This document shows, in pieces, positions 36,137 to 49,110 of a DNA stretch of 64,000 nucleotides. The position numbers were made by a program, and so were the translations under genes. The notes beneath the pieces were generated by a model. It had not been told where the DNA came from and ran no database searches. It was given only the letters and a program-made list of their open reading frames with translations. The DNA lies in the NCBI GenBank assembly GCA_024180945.1, contig JAKSGN010000002.1, forward strand, positions 3,717,269 through 3,781,268, given 5' to 3'. The DNA comes from Macrophomina tecta. Taxonomy: Eukaryota > Ascomycota > Dothideomycetes > Botryosphaeriales > Botryosphaeriaceae. Position 1 is the stretch's first letter, and the number at the start of each line of letters is the position of its first letter.

Positions 36137-39100
36137 GGCATAGGCATTTCTGACACCTGATTTCAGTAAACTGACACCTGATTTCGATAAACTGACACCT
36201 TGTCGGGATATATGCAAAATCTCCACCATTTTCACCCTAAAATTCGGAGATTTTGGCTTCATCTCCTGTAAATGTCCATGTATTAAAATATACGGCGAGG
36301 CGGCTAACCGCGACGTCGTATAAGCCACCTATAAGCTCTTCTATCACTACCTTATCCTTTATAGGCTCCAGGAGCCTCCAGGAGCCTCTTTTCTATATAG
36401 AATCGATTAAAACGACCCTCCCACACCTACCCTACGCTAACCCGAGTATAAATGCCCTTGCCCGTGCCTTATGCGTTGTCTAAACTGCCCCTAGCCTCGT
36501 TGCTAGCCTCGTTGCTAGCCTCGTTACCAGCGGCCTCATTGCTAGCGGCCTCGTTGCTAGCGGTAGCGTCGTTACTAGCGGTAGCGTTATTGCTAGCGTC
36601 GTTACTAGCGGCCTAAATAAACTCGCTATTATTAAGGCGCCTCTTCTATGGCTTCTTGCGCGGCTTAGTATTCTTTCTACCTAGCGGCCGGCCTCTCTTG
36701 CGTCTTAGTTATTTAGCCTGGTGTTGAGGCTGCTGTTTAGGCGGCTATTACACTAAAAGAGGCGTTGGTGACGGAGGTGTTAGTGACGGAGGAGGCTCAT
36801 TCAGTAGCGGCGCCGGAGGAGGCTCGTTTAGTAGTAGCGCCGGAGGAGGCTCGTTAGCTAAAGGAGTACGAGTCGGCTACAGCATATTAGCTATTATCGA
36901 CGTAAGAGACGTAGCGAAGGCCGTAAATACGGCCTCCTATATTAGTATTAGTATTATAGCCGTAGAAGCCGCCTGCCTTCTTCTAGGCGGCCTTACTATC
37001 CTCCTCGCCTTACCTATTGCAGCCGCCTGCTGGCTCGCAATTACCTCGTATTACGAAGGCTCTCTACGAGTGGTATTATCCTGCCTTAGCCTGCCGCGTG
37101 TATAAGCTACTCGGGGGTTATAGACGTGCCTATAAGAGCCTAGAGGAGGCTCCGGCGAGGCTTCTAGTCGCGTCATTAGAGTAGGTAGCTCGCCCGTTAT
37201 ATCCACACATTTAACGCCTTCTCGAGCCTTACCCGGGCGGAGGAGCTACTAAGAGTTAATATTATCTAGTTAGAATCGCTAGCTAGGGTTACGATTAAGC
37301 TAGCGACGCATACGGTAATAGTAAGGTAGGCCGTACGTCACCTAGAAGTTATTAGTACAGGTATAGCTCTTAACGTTATAAAAGCCGTCGCGGTCCTCTT
37401 ACTGGCGGAGGAGGCGAGTCTAATATAGAAGTAGCTATAGCGCCTTATATAATGCCTCTCTCTTAATATCGTCGTTAAATAGCGCCTTACTCGCGGCCTC
37501 TTGTAGCTGACGCAAATACTACTTCGCATAACGCGCCTTTAGTGCCGTGAACTACGCACGAATATATATTATAATGTCAATCTTAACCTTTAGAAGGTCG
37601 CCGGATAAGACGAGTAAGTAACTCTTAAGATAACGATAAGCGCCCTTAAGCCGTAAGGTAACAAAGTTACCGTAATAACGATAACGGCTCGTCTATACCG
37701 TATACTACTACTCCTTGTAAGGCTTCTACTCTTTGCGAATATAGCCAAGGAGGCCCTTCTATAAGTTATAGTCGGTATAGAGCTTCTACTAACGGCTAGT
37801 AAAGTCCTCTTACGTAGCGGTGTTTATTACCTCCTTCTAACGGCTTATAAACGCTTCGCGTAGCTACTACTACTACTCTTAAAATTCAGGCTCTTAGCCG
37901 TTGTGTATAATCCAAACCTTATGCGCGTGCTTAAGCACGTTGGTGTAGACGTGCTAAGCACAGAGAAGCTATATAAATAAAGAGAAATAAGCGGTAAGGG
38001 CGTTCTTTAGCGCTCGATCCTTATCGGTAACGAATACGCCTAGAATAAGATTATTACCAAGGACTCATTTAAAGAATCTAATAGCTATAGAGTAGGTATC
38101 CTCGTCCTCGCGTGCGATGAAGTAGAAGCTAATAGTAAAACTACTACTCGTATAGTCGACGCCGATAATATATAAAAGCGGCATCTTATATATATTAGTC
38201 TTATACGTATAGTTAAGAAGGACGACGCCGTGCCAACGCTTTAGCGCCTAGAGGCTTATCTTATACGCGAAGAAAAGCGTATTAAGCTACTGTTAGCTAT
38301 TAAGAGTATAATAGGTAAACCAGTTAGAGTCGTCTTTTAGCTCGTTAAGGAGCGCTTAGGTAGGAATCCGGCCTTATAGACGCTCGAGCTTATACTACCG
38401 CTTCTCGTACTTAACGTCTTAGATAGTAATATAAGAGGCGTTAAGAGCCGCGTCGCTAGTAATAATACTCTATATACGCTTCGGCGGCGTGCCTTAATTA
38501 GTAAGCTCGCGAATCTTTACTATAACCTCTAGCGTACGCTTGCGGTGAGCAGGATGTGTAGAAGGATCAAGAGACGCATTATAAGTAATAATAATATTGC
38601 GTAATAGCGGGTTAGTTAATAGAGTAATACGCACGGTCTTAACGTGGCCTACGATAGGTATAGTAACCTCCCACTTATTACCGTCACCTACGCGCGCGAT
38701 TAACACGCGATAGAGGCAGCTATAGCCTCTCTAAGTCGTCTTACATTTAGTCGTAGTAGATATATACTCGTATATTATATCGCAATAGAGCTCTCTACTC
38801 CTTAGTACTCTTTTCTCTTTACATTGTTGTTGCGTCTTCTTTAAGCGGAGTACGCGATAGGTGTAGCTATAAGCTCGCGCCTAGCTACCTAGTGCTTATT
38901 CTGCCGCGGCGAGAGAAGAGTAGGTAGCCTCGGGGGATAGGATAAGAGGCGTCAGGTCGTTATCGTTAGTCTCGTCGTTAGTGTTAAACGTTTCGTTAAA
39001 GGAGGCGGCGGCCGTATTAGTATCGCGCATTAATTCTATAGCCAGAGTTACCTGCCCTAGAATAGTACTAATTTCGCTTGGAAAACGTTTCTCCGCGTGC

Positions 39101-39645
39101 GTAGAGCTTTTTAAGACATCGTCTAGGCTACCCGTAGCGGTAGAAATGCTGCCCGCGTCGGTGGTTAATATGCTAATTAGTCATTGTAAGGTGGGCGGGT
39201 ATAGTTAGACGCGTATATTAGTTAGTATTAATTATACTTACGCCCGATGTCGCCAGCCGGCCCTGCACTAAGACTATAGTAGTAGGCGATAAGAGGCGGC
39301 CCGCGCTTAGCGAGACCCTACCCTATATAAAGGCTCTACAGCGATTTATTACGTATAAAGGTTTTAGCAATATACTATAATGCGTACTCGTACGATTTTA
39401 ATACAACTCCGCTAAATAATTCAGAATGTCTTATTTTAGTAGAGGAAAAAGTTTCGTAATATTATAGCGACTACTTACTATAATGCACGCTTCTACATGC
39501 GCTATATAATAGTTACGCGATTTTAGTATTCCTTACTAAGACGCTAACCCGGGTATATACCGGAACTACTTAATTAGGCAATAGGTGTCAGTTTACCAAA
39601 ATTAGGTATTAGTTTACCGAAATTAGGTATTAGAAATGCCTATGC
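36137..39645 (-). mobile_element. MULE (Mutator-like) DNA transposon, 3509 bp
   Basis: Flanked by a perfect 9-bp target duplication TATAATCTA (36128-36136 and 39646-39654), the size expected for Mutator-like elements. The ends are inverted repeats of about 60 bp starting (G)GCATAGGCATTTCT. Inside each, a 21-bp unit of the type TGACACCTGATTTC(A/G)GTAAAC is repeated two to three times in tandem. The right end shows the same repeats with TpA-type changes. The internal gene encodes a MULE transposase on the minus strand. Confidence 0.9.
36480..39190 (-). pseudogene. MULE/FAR1-like transposase, RIP-damaged
   Basis: A single minus-strand frame runs from about 39190 to about 36480 with TAG/TAA stops at likely Gln/Trp positions. 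The MULE catalytic domain is clear at about 38210-37915: KMPLLYIIGVDYTSSSF, then a segment ending in VFVTDKDRALKNAL, then LLCA-HV where the conserved Trp of CLWH is now a stop. The N-terminal region is Ser/Thr-rich. The C-terminus has Pro-rich repeats (NEPPPAPLL type, about 36860-36780), a basic AT-hook-like stretch (RKRGRPLGRKN, about 36700-36670) and tandem SNEA repeats (about 36620-36485). Confidence 0.82.
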
Positions 39646-40087
39646 TATAATCTAATAGGCTTTAGAAGTGTACTTATCTAGTTTATTAGGTTTCTTTAGA
39701 ATTACGCCAGTAGCTTATTTCTAGTATATAAGATAGTACTCGTACTAGATTAGTAAGCTATATACCTTATAAAAGGCCTTTAGATAGGCGTTATATATAT
39801 AGGTAATTATCTTATACGTAATCTAGTTTGGCCTAGGTATAGTAGCTTTTATTTTCTTAAAGTAGGCGTTCTAGAGCTCTATTTAGTCTAGGGGGAACTA
39901 TTTCTATTTATTACTAGGGGTATAGGCATTCTAGTTAAACGGGACTACTTTTATTAGAATGCGGTAGTTAGTAAAGAGAAGGTCCTTCCCTAGGAATAAT
40001 AGTAGCCTCGAGCCGCCTAGAAAAGAAAGATAGTATAGCATAAATAGATAGCCGCTATCGGAAGGCGTTTTAATAATAATTAACTAC

Positions 40088-40713
40088 TTTTATATATCTC
40101 GTTCCCGAAGTTCTATAAGGCCTTAATCCGTTTAGAAAGCGGATCCTAGCAACTAGTAGCTAAAAGCGAAAAAGATTAACTAAGCCCTCTAATCCGCTAG
40201 AAAGAATACCTTCTACTAGAAAAGAAGCCTAAAACGCCGCTTACGAAAGTAGTGCTATATTAAATTCTCTATACTCTAAACTACCGTATAGAAAGCCGTC
40301 CCTCCTCCCCGAAACCCTATTAACGATTTAAGACTTAGTATATAAGATACCCTACCTATTTTCGTAGTCTTTACGATCTCCGCTTCTCTATTGCTAGCGA
40401 AGAACCGCGCTGGCTAAGAAAAAAAGCGGTATACAGCGTAAAAGGCGCTAATAACGTATAAGAATATTTATAGCTACTTAATTACCTACTAAAAACCTAA
40501 CTAATAAAACCCAAAACCGGTATAATAACCGCGATATAAGCATCCTAGAGCGTCTACCGCGGTTACCGGACGCGATGGTCTAGATAGCATTCTAGCTAGT
40601 CGGTTTCTAAGAGAAAAGACTATCTAATAGAAGAAAACTCGTCGCGACCCTTAAGATAGCTATACCGTTAGTATAAACGATTATTATATACTATACGAAG
40701 CTAAATAATACTT
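40088..40713 (+). mobile_element. Left part of Gypsy element G3, before the G1 insertion
   Basis: A plus-strand frame with TAG/TAA in place of Gln runs up to 40713 and continues in the same register at 57374 once G1 and one copy of its target duplication are removed. It is rich in Lys, Arg, Pro and Ser and not recognisable by itself. The left limit against LINE B is approximate, and no 5' LTR of G3 was found. Confidence 0.5.
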
Positions 40714-41501
40714 TATAACGGCGGCCTCTTCTACTAGGCTTTAGAGTTACCTAGTAGGGTTAGATAGCGGTAGGGTTTACCTTAAAGAATAAGAGAAGGG
40801 TAAAGAATTAGAACAATAGATAGTAATTACGCGATAAGTCGGTACGCGGTACGCGTTAGGCTTATTACCTCTAATAAGTCTATATTAGAATCTTAAGTTA
40901 ACCACGAAGGTTAAAGTACTATCTAAGAAGTATATCTATATACTATAGAAAAGCTATAATAATCTATAGATTAAGACGACTGTTAGATTAGTTATAGTAT
41001 TAGATTATTTTAAGGGTTAGATCTTTACTAAGGCTTCTAATCTATAAGTAGGTCGAGTAGACCGCACGTAACTTAGGCGCTAATACCTATTTCCTAGAAT
41101 CCGACTTCTATATTAGTTAAAGAAGTATTCTACTACTAGACTATCGTCTCTTAGACCGTATAAGTTATTCGACTTTATCCCGTCCGTTTCTCTAGTCTAA
41201 AGTTAGCTTTTAGAATTTGTAATCTCTTTTTTATAGGTATTCTTCCCCTGCGGGAGTTTAACCTAGTCGGTATTGCCGTAGTCTTACTATACCGCGTGGG
41301 CGTCGCTCTCGTGCGGGCTTCTATTACTACCTTATCTAGGCCCGTACGCGCCGTCTTTCCTTAAGGCTAGTTTTCCCGTGTAGGCGTACTAGTAGTGCGG
41401 CTCTACCGTTCTTATAGGTTTCTAGCCCCTGCGGTGCCTTTTCCCGTGCGGGCTTTCCGCCCGTGGGGTTATAAAGCTCTTATACCTTAGGGTTTATAAT
41501 A
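40714..41501 (-). repeat. G1 3' LTR (788 bp)
   Basis: Starts TATAACGGCGG and ends TTTATAATA on the plus strand, where an undamaged copy would start TG and end CA. It matches 56581-57368. A polypurine-type tract adjoins its inner side (CCCCCCTCTT at about 41506-41515 on the plus strand). Confidence 0.88.
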
Positions 41502-41605
41502 CTATCCCCCCTCTTAAGGATCTTCGGCCCGAAGATTTATTTATTCGTTTATATCTTAGGCTTCTCTTATCGTTTTATTTCTTTTCCTTATAAGTCTTTC
41601 CTATA

Positions 41606-42284
41606 ATACCTCCTAAACGTAAGCGCGACGAGTAATAGGTTAAGCGTAAGTTTCTTAGTACGAAGATTAATTTTTTATATACGCTTCTAGATCTTAATAT
41701 GCCGATTCCTTACGCTCGGTGTCTTTTATTGGAGGAGAAGAATAAGCCCGTAGTATATTATATTACTCTAGGGTATTCATGCTATAGGGAGTATACCCAT
41801 TGTAGTAACACCTACTACGATGCTAGTAGCGCGGAGAAGGATAATTATAAGTTTTTCCCGTCTTTTTCTAACTAGTTCTAACTTTTTTTTTCTAGTTATT
41901 CGTCTCGAGCGTGCTATTGCGAAGGTTACCGCTAATAAGGTAGAGGCTTTAGATACTATCTCTAAGCTAACGTCCGAGCTACGTGCTACCTTATCTCGCT
42001 TAGAGCATTCCCGTAAGTAGAAGGTTCTATTACAGCGTCGTAGTAGCTTAATATTAAATAAGAAGGTATAGTCTATTAAGAATCTTAAGAAATTAGATCA
42101 CCTAGAGGCTACCCGCGAGGCTAGGGGTCCAGTTAATCCTAAAAATACTAAGGAGGAACGATCGCTAAAGCGTTTATATAGTGATACCTTAGCTAATAAC
42201 GTTATAGGGGCGTTCTAGTCTATTAGGTCTCCTAGCATTAGTTTGGGTTCTACACCCCCCGAGGATTCCGGTCTAGTTAATTAG
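41606..42284 (+). pseudogene. Antisense accessory gene of G1 (Cys cluster + coiled coil), damaged
   Basis: Counterpart of the gene at 54479-53801 in G2 and exactly the same length, 679 bp. The start codon is ATA before CCTCCTAAACGTAAGCG (encoding PPKRKR), probably ATG changed by RIP. The Cys-cluster exon is recognisable (MPIPYARCLLLEEK) but two of its Cys codons are now Tyr. The splice donor that is GTGATT in G2 is ATAATT here, as a G-to-A change would give. The coiled-coil exon follows (RLERAIAKV, LDTISKLTSELRAT). It reads opposite to gag-pol. Confidence 0.75.
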
Positions 42285-45200
42285 GCGCGGTTATCTTCGT
42301 TTTCTAAGTTCGATTTCGGGTCCTTCGTGTATAATAAGTCGGTGGTATTAGTCGATCTAGGTTTCGGCAATAGAATTTATTAATAAGTTCTTAATAGTCG
42401 TATAGTTTTAGTAGTTTTTAGGTATTATCCTAGTCTCCTTTCTATTTAAAGAGGTATCGGAACTAACTGTTAATATAGCCGTTGTCTAGGACTTATTCTA
42501 CGTCCTAGTCTTTATTTTCGTTAGCGTCTGGATTTTCCGGTATAATTTCTTTCGTTTAGCGTAATGACGTAGCGTCTTGAGGTGCCGGTTTAAGTAGGGC
42601 GACGTAAAATACTAGGTATATCTATATAGTATCTAGTAATCTAAGGCGAAAATTAACCTTCCCGATTTATTCTTCGATTTCGAAGAGACTAACTTTTTTA
42701 AAGTTTAATTTTTTACTTAGTCGGTCGTTCTTTTTTCGTTTAAAATTTTTACTAAGAAGGTAAACTTTATTCCCCCTTTTAAGCTTTAGTACCTCCTAGT
42801 GCCGTCTATTATAGTATTTACCTATTTATAGGGCTACAAATTCGAGGTCTAGATATAGTTATACGTAGAGTACCTTTAGCTAGTCTGCTTTAAGAATTCC
42901 TTTTTAGGCTAATAACTCGCTTAGTATTAGATATCTATAGGCCGTTGGTTCGTACCCGTAGTTAGCGTAGAACGGGGATTCTTATATAGTGGACACCTTT
43001 AAGCTATTATACGCGAATTATACGAGCGGTAGTAGCTCGACCTAGTTATCTTGCGCGTAGTTAAGGTAGTAGTGTAGGTATTATTCTAGCATCTAGTTCG
43101 TCCGCTCTATTTATCCGTCTATTTAAGGGTATACCGTAGTTAAAAGCTTATACTTAGCTCTAAGCTATCGAGTAAGGCTTTACTAGAATTAGGATATAAA
43201 TAGTTAATTTCTATCTGATACGAGCTTCTCTAGTAACCCGTAGTTACCGAAAATTATTCTTAGGAATATGTAGGCGAGTTCTTCTATATTTATCAATTTA
43301 AGGTATGGTAGGTAGTATACGTACTTTATTATTCTATTAATAATAACTAAGATTAAGTTATACTTAACCTTAGTAAGCGGTTCTCTTAACTTAGATAGGT
43401 CCGTAATAAAGTCTAGCGAGATAGATTGCTAAGGGCGCTTTAGTACCGGTAGTAGCTAAAGCGATTTATAGAGTACGTGTCTCGCGGCCTTACTTCTAAT
43501 ATAGAGGTCGTATTATAAGACTACCCTTCGAACGATTCTTCTAAGCCCTAGAAAGTAGTAGCTTCTTATAACTTGCTTTATTATCTTGTCTATTCTTTAA
43601 TAACCGTATACTAGGGCCTTGTGTATATCTTTTATAAGTTCTTCCCGTAGTTTAACCAGAACGTAGACTAATTCTAGAAATAGAATTATACTATCTACGT
43701 TTTTAGTTACTTAGGGGTCGTCTTTAAGTTCTCTAATTTCTTAAGCCGTTACGTTATCTACGTAGGCCTCTCGGATCTTACGCTCCTATTCGTTGCCTTC
43801 GAGGCGTATCGCTAGGGCGAGTAGTTTAACTAGGGTAAGTAAGTCGTCTAGTCTTTCTTAGAGCTATATCTATTCGATACTATAAATAGCGGTAATCTAG
43901 CGGCTACGGCTAGTAGATATAAAAGACCCATCTTTTTGCGTATCGAGTATTATAGGTTATAGACCTAGCTTTTCTTTAATATAGTCGGCTCGTCTACTTA
44001 GCGCGTCTACGCGAGCGTTTTCGGATCCCTTTTTATAGATAATCTTTATATTATATAATACTAGTTCTTTAGCTTACCTAACCTGTCGTCGATTTAGTTT
44101 CTTAGTAGTAGTAAAGTGCGATAGGTTCTTATAGTCGTAGTATACTATAATTTAGTATTTAGCCCCTTCGAGGTAGTATCTCTATTCTTTAAAGGCCGTA
44201 ATAATAGCTAGAAGCTTTTTATCGTAGATATCGTAGTTCTTCTCGGGGCCTATTATTTTTTTTAAATAGAAGGCGATAGGGTGTAGTCTACCCTACTCGT
44301 CTAGCTAGCTAAGGACTACTTCTATAGCGTAGTTAGAGGCGTCGGTTTCGATCGTAATAGATAGGTTAGGATTATAGATACCTAAAACTAGGGCTTCTAT
44401 AAATATACGCTTTAGTAAGTTGAAGGCTATTTATTACCTATCTTTCTATATAAATCCGTATTCCTTTTTTATTAGGTCTATAAGAGGTATAGATACCTTC
44501 GCGTAGTTTAGAATAAACTTCTAGTAAAAGTTAGTAAATCTAAGAAAGAATTACACTTCTTTAACGATTTTTAGCGTGGGCTAGTCTCTTATAGCGTCTA
44601 GTTTTTTATCGTCCATGCTAATGTATCTAGGGGTAATAATAAACCCGAGGTATTCCGTTTTCTACGTATACTATTCGCTCTTTTCTAGGGCTACTTAGAG
44701 GTTTCGTTTATTTAGCGCCTATAGAACTTTTCTAATATACTCGGTATATTCTTCGAGCGTTTCCGAGTATATTAGGATATTATCTAGGTAAGCCAGAGCG
44801 AATACGTCTAAGTATAGACGTAGTATATCGTTAACTAAGCTCTAGAAGGTAGCCGGTACATTAGTAAGCCCGAAGAGTATTACTATATACTTATAGTATC
44901 CGAATCTTATTCGGAACGTCGTTTTCTACTTCTTATCCTTCTTAATACGGACTAGGTGGTAGCCTTCTCTAAGGTTTAGCTTAGTAAAATACTTAGCGTT
45001 ACGGAGTTTATCTTATAGCTCGTCGATACGAGATAGGGGGTACTAGTTTTTAATAGTAATATCGTTTAGTTGTCTATAGTTAATATAAAGGCGTAGTTTA
45101 CTATTTTTCTTTAGAATAAATAGGATGGAATAACTAGCCGGTAATAATAACTGGCGTATATATTCTCGTTCTAGGTTTCTTTTAATATACTTTCTTAAGG

Positions 45201-46980
45201 CCTCTGCCTCTTTCTCTAAAAGCGAGTATATAGGCTTAAACGCGAGTTATATTCCGGGTATTAGGGGTATCTCGTAGTCCTATAGTTTATGTTTTAATAA
45301 TTATTCTTTACCTCTTTCCTAGAATAGTCGTTAGAAGTCCTAGAATTTCTATAGGACGGTTTCTAGTTCCGGTATTAGTGCTAATTTATCTATAGTAGGC
45401 CTTATAATTCCGCTAAGGTCTGCGTTACCCTCGACTACCAAAATACCTTATTAGACGATGTCTATCTATTTCTAAGCGAATAGGTCATATTTTCTATAGA
45501 TTCTCTGGGGGTAGTCTCCTCCGACTAGTCTTAGGACGTTATTATCCTCCTAGCGGAGGCCCCGTGTTATGCGAGCTAAGATTTCCTACTCGTATTCTAG
45601 GCTTATTTTAATAAAGATTATATACGCCTTTTCTCCTCGGTTTCTTATACGGTTTAATGCGTTTATTAAGATTTTCTAGATATCTAGGGGGTCTTTCTTA
45701 ACCGTTAGTATTCTTCTAGCGGTTACTAGGTATCTAGTGTATTTCTCGTTTAAAAAGATAACTGTTCTTTCCTTCTATCGGATATATGGTTCGTGAGTTT
45801 TAAATTACGGGATTTCTAGGATAATATCGTATTCTAGTATAAAGGTTATGTTAAGCGTAATCTTCTCTATATATTTTCTAATAGTAAGCTTTACGGGTTC
45901 TATTTCGACCTAAATTTATTCTTTATCGTATAAGGCGGCTAACCCGTCTACTATTTTTAACGAGTAGGGGTAGTCTTTTCTTATAAGTCAAATATTATTT
46001 TAGGTGGCGAAGATATAGCTAATAAAATTACCTTTTACTTTACTATCGAGTATAGCTATTACGGTTCTTTTATAGATAGTTACTAGTATTCTAAGAACTT
46101 TTCCTAAGATACGTATACCGTTCGATATACGTAAAACCTAGTTAAGGGACCTGTCTACTAGCTACTCCTAGAGTCCCTAACTAGGGAGGCTATTTAGTTT
46201 TTTAATAAATATTAGCTTGCTATTTCCTCGTAGAAGTAGAAGTCCTAATTTTTAGCTAGGATTAGTAATTTCTTTTACTATATCTAGTATCCGCACCTAA
46301 TACGGCGCCGCTAGTAGATCCGGTTATTATAGACCTAGTATTTAAAGGTAGGTATAGTGTATTTTTTTCTTAGAATCTATTATAGAATATCCCGCACCCT
46401 TATTGCTATTTTATATATGCCGAGGGTTAGCGCTATGTTTTATAAGTACGCGCGGTCTCGTCGTTACTATACTTCCCAGGCTTTACTTTCGAGCTAGGTT
46501 GCTACTTCGTCGGCTAAGGCGAGGTGTAATTTCTTCTAGAGATGTTATATATTGTCTTCGTAGAATCGAGAGCTAAGCTTCCCGTTCTTTACCTAGTATT
46601 ACTAAGGTGGTAGGTCTATTCTTAATCTAGGGATTTAATTAATTATAGAAATGAGGCTAGCTTCGACGCGCCTCGTATTTTCGTACCTATTTAGGTGCTC
46701 CGTAATTCGGTCGAGTATAGCTTAATTCTACTATTACTCTATATTTTCTATTTTACTAGATTTGGGTATATTATTATAGAGTTCGCCTATATTGCTATTA
46801 ACTAGCTCGTCGTCGTAGGGGAAGTTATTAATTAGGTTATCGATTTCTAGTACTTTCTCGTTACACGTGGCTAGGTTTAGCTATCGTAGCTTAGAGAGGT
46901 ACTACCCGGTAGCTTATTTATCGCTTTAGTAAGTTACGTAGTTATTATTGTAGTAGGCAGTCTAACTTATAGCTATATAG

Positions 46981-47767
46981 TATTACGAACCCCAAGGCAC
47001 AAGGGCTTTATAACCCCACGGGCGGAAAGCCCGCATGGGAAAAGACACCGCAGGGGCCAGAAACCTATAAGAACGGCAAAGCCGCACCACTAGCACGCCC
47101 GCACGGGAAAACCAGCCTTAAGGGAAGATGGCGCGTACGGGCCTAGGCAAGGCAGTAATAGAAGCCCGCACGGGAGTGACGCCCACGCGGCACAGCAAGA
47201 CCACGGGAACACCGACTAGGTTAAACTCCCGCAGGGGAAGAATACCCATAAGAAAGAGATTACAAATCCTAAAAGCCGACTTTAGACTAGAGAAATGAAT
47301 GGGATAAAGTCAGACAACTAGTACGATCTAAGAGACGATAGTCTAGCGGTAAAATACTTCCTTAACCAATGCAGAAGTCGGATTCTAGAAAATAAGTATT
47401 AGCGCCCCAGTCACGTGCGGTCCACCCGACCCACTTATGGATTAGAAGCCTTAGCAAAGATCTAACCCTTAGAATAATCTAATACTATAACTAATCTAAT
47501 AGTCGTCTTAATCTATAGATTATTATAGCTTTCCTATAGTATATAGATATACTCCTTAGATAGTACTTTAACCTTTGTAGTTAACTTAAAGTTCTAATAT
47601 AATTCTATTAGAGGTAACAAGCCTAACGCGCACCGCGCACCGATATATTACGTAATCACTACCTTTATTCTAATCCTTTACCCTTCTCTTATTCTTTAAG
47701 GTAAACCCTTTAGCTACCTAACCCTACTAGGCGATTTTAAAGCCTAGTAGAAGAGGCCGCCGTTACA
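46981..47767 (+). repeat. G2 5' LTR (787 bp)
   Basis: Begins TATTACGAACCCC and ends CCGCCGTTACA. The first 260 bp contain several copies of a GC-rich unit of the form CCCGCANGGGA (for example about 47029, 47099, 47164 and 47228). It pairs with 54584-55370. Confidence 0.9.
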
Positions 47768-47839
47768 CTTTAACTACTATTCTTATAAGGGAGGGCAGTT
47801 CCGAGAAGAGAAACACTTAACAACAAAGGTAGTATTACC

Positions 47840-49110
47840 CGACACTTAATGCTAACTAAGCAACATAATAAACAACGTCGATATAAATAATAACAGTCCC
47901 CTATAGCCAACTATAGCCGACTTCTTTTAGGTTATTTAAGACATGCAAGGCCAGATCGGCGAACTACGTGGATAACTCCAGGAGTAGACCAACAAGAACA
48001 CCCAGCTCCATCGACAAATAGGCGAGCTTCGCAACTAAGTTATTTCGACGACCCTTACCCCGGCACCCGTTCACACTTCGGCATTAACAACGACTTAACC
48101 TCCTAATAGAAGCACGAAGACGGCTAAGCTAGATCTATTCTACGGTAACCAAAAGAAGCTCTAGACCTTCCTCTCGTAACTCGACTTATACTTCTTCTTT
48201 AACTCTAGAGACTTCCCTACTAACGATAAGAAGGTAATATTCGCTGCCACCTACCTCCGCGATATTACGGTACAGTAGTTCGAGCCCTACCTCAGAGACC
48301 GAATGGAGAAAGAACCGAAAGCACGTAAAGAGGATATAAAGAAAGTCTTTAGCAGCTATAAGCACTTCGTAACCCAAATTAAGCAAAGCTTCGGAGACCT
48401 CGACAAGGTTAATAAGGCCCGACAAGCCGTCATAAACATCTACCAAAAGACCTTAGTAGCGGACTACACTATAGAATTCCAAAAGGCCGTAGCGTACCTA
48501 GATAACTAGTCCGACCGCGCCCTTATAGACCACTACTACCGAGGACTCAAGAAAAGGGTCAAAGACCAACTTATAACATAAAACGATCCTAAGACCCTAG
48601 ACGAGCTCATTAAGCTAGCTATTAAATGCGATAACCGCCTCTTCGAGCGCTAATCCGAGAAGTACAAGGCAAACTACGGGGCCAACACTTCGCGCCCAGC
48701 GCGCCCTAGACACACTTAGGAAGGAGGAGATGCCATAGAGCTAGATAATATTAACCGCCAGAACGACCCACCTAAAAGGGATAACCACTATAGGGAAAAG
48801 AACAACGGCTACAAGGAAAAACGACGCAAAGAATAAACCCCAGAGCAAAAACAAAGGTTCGAAAAAGAACTATACGTCTACTACGGTAAGACTTAGGAAA
48901 AGACACACTACTACCTTAAGAAGAATAAACAAGTCTCGGCCATAACGTAAAAACCGGAAAGCCGAGAAGTCTCTACGGTTACTAAGTAAGAAAACCCCTT
49001 CGCCGAATTTAACAAGCGATGCGAAGAAAGCTAGAGCCCCGAGCATTAAAAGCTTAGCTAGACAGCCTACTACAATAATAACTACACTACTCACTAGAGC
49101 GATAAGGACG
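47840..49110 (+). pseudogene. G2 gag
   Basis: Retroelement Gag, read through TAG/TAA. It starts with a coiled-coil region (GQIGELRGQLQEQ, about 47947-47990). Then comes a capsid-like domain (LDLFYGNQKKLQTFLSQLDL at about 48130-48190, onward to ALIDHYYRGLKKRV) that includes an intact 68-codon stretch at 48303-48509. A damaged zinc knuckle (VYYGKTQEKTHYY, where Cys has become Tyr) lies near 48870-48910. The exact start codon is not clear. Confidence 0.82.

Larger units (their letters stand above)
33662..40087 (-). mobile_element. LINE B, Tad1-like LINE (3' half), split by a MULE
   Basis: Minus-strand non-LTR retrotransposon. The (TTA)n run at about 33667-33703 is its 3' tail. Going up in coordinate come the 3' UTR, RNase H (about 34700-34400) and the reverse transcriptase with LFLDIKGVFNHVA (about 35935-35895). 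Then comes the MULE insertion at 36137-39645, and beyond it the RT N-terminus and linker (ATGVILKKPNK, about 39710-39675). Joining 36136 to 39655 across the MULE restores one frame through the RT (KAYQIIALLN), which proves insertion into a pre-existing LINE. The 5' end near 40.09 kb is approximate. Stops occur throughout, at positions expected for Gln or Trp. Confidence 0.82.

Noticed and set aside
36253..36483. Short open frames at 36253-36483, 37529-37338, 38981-39208 and 62745-62554 as genes
   Set aside because: They are fragments or antisense shadows of the MULE and G3 frames in TA-rich DNA.
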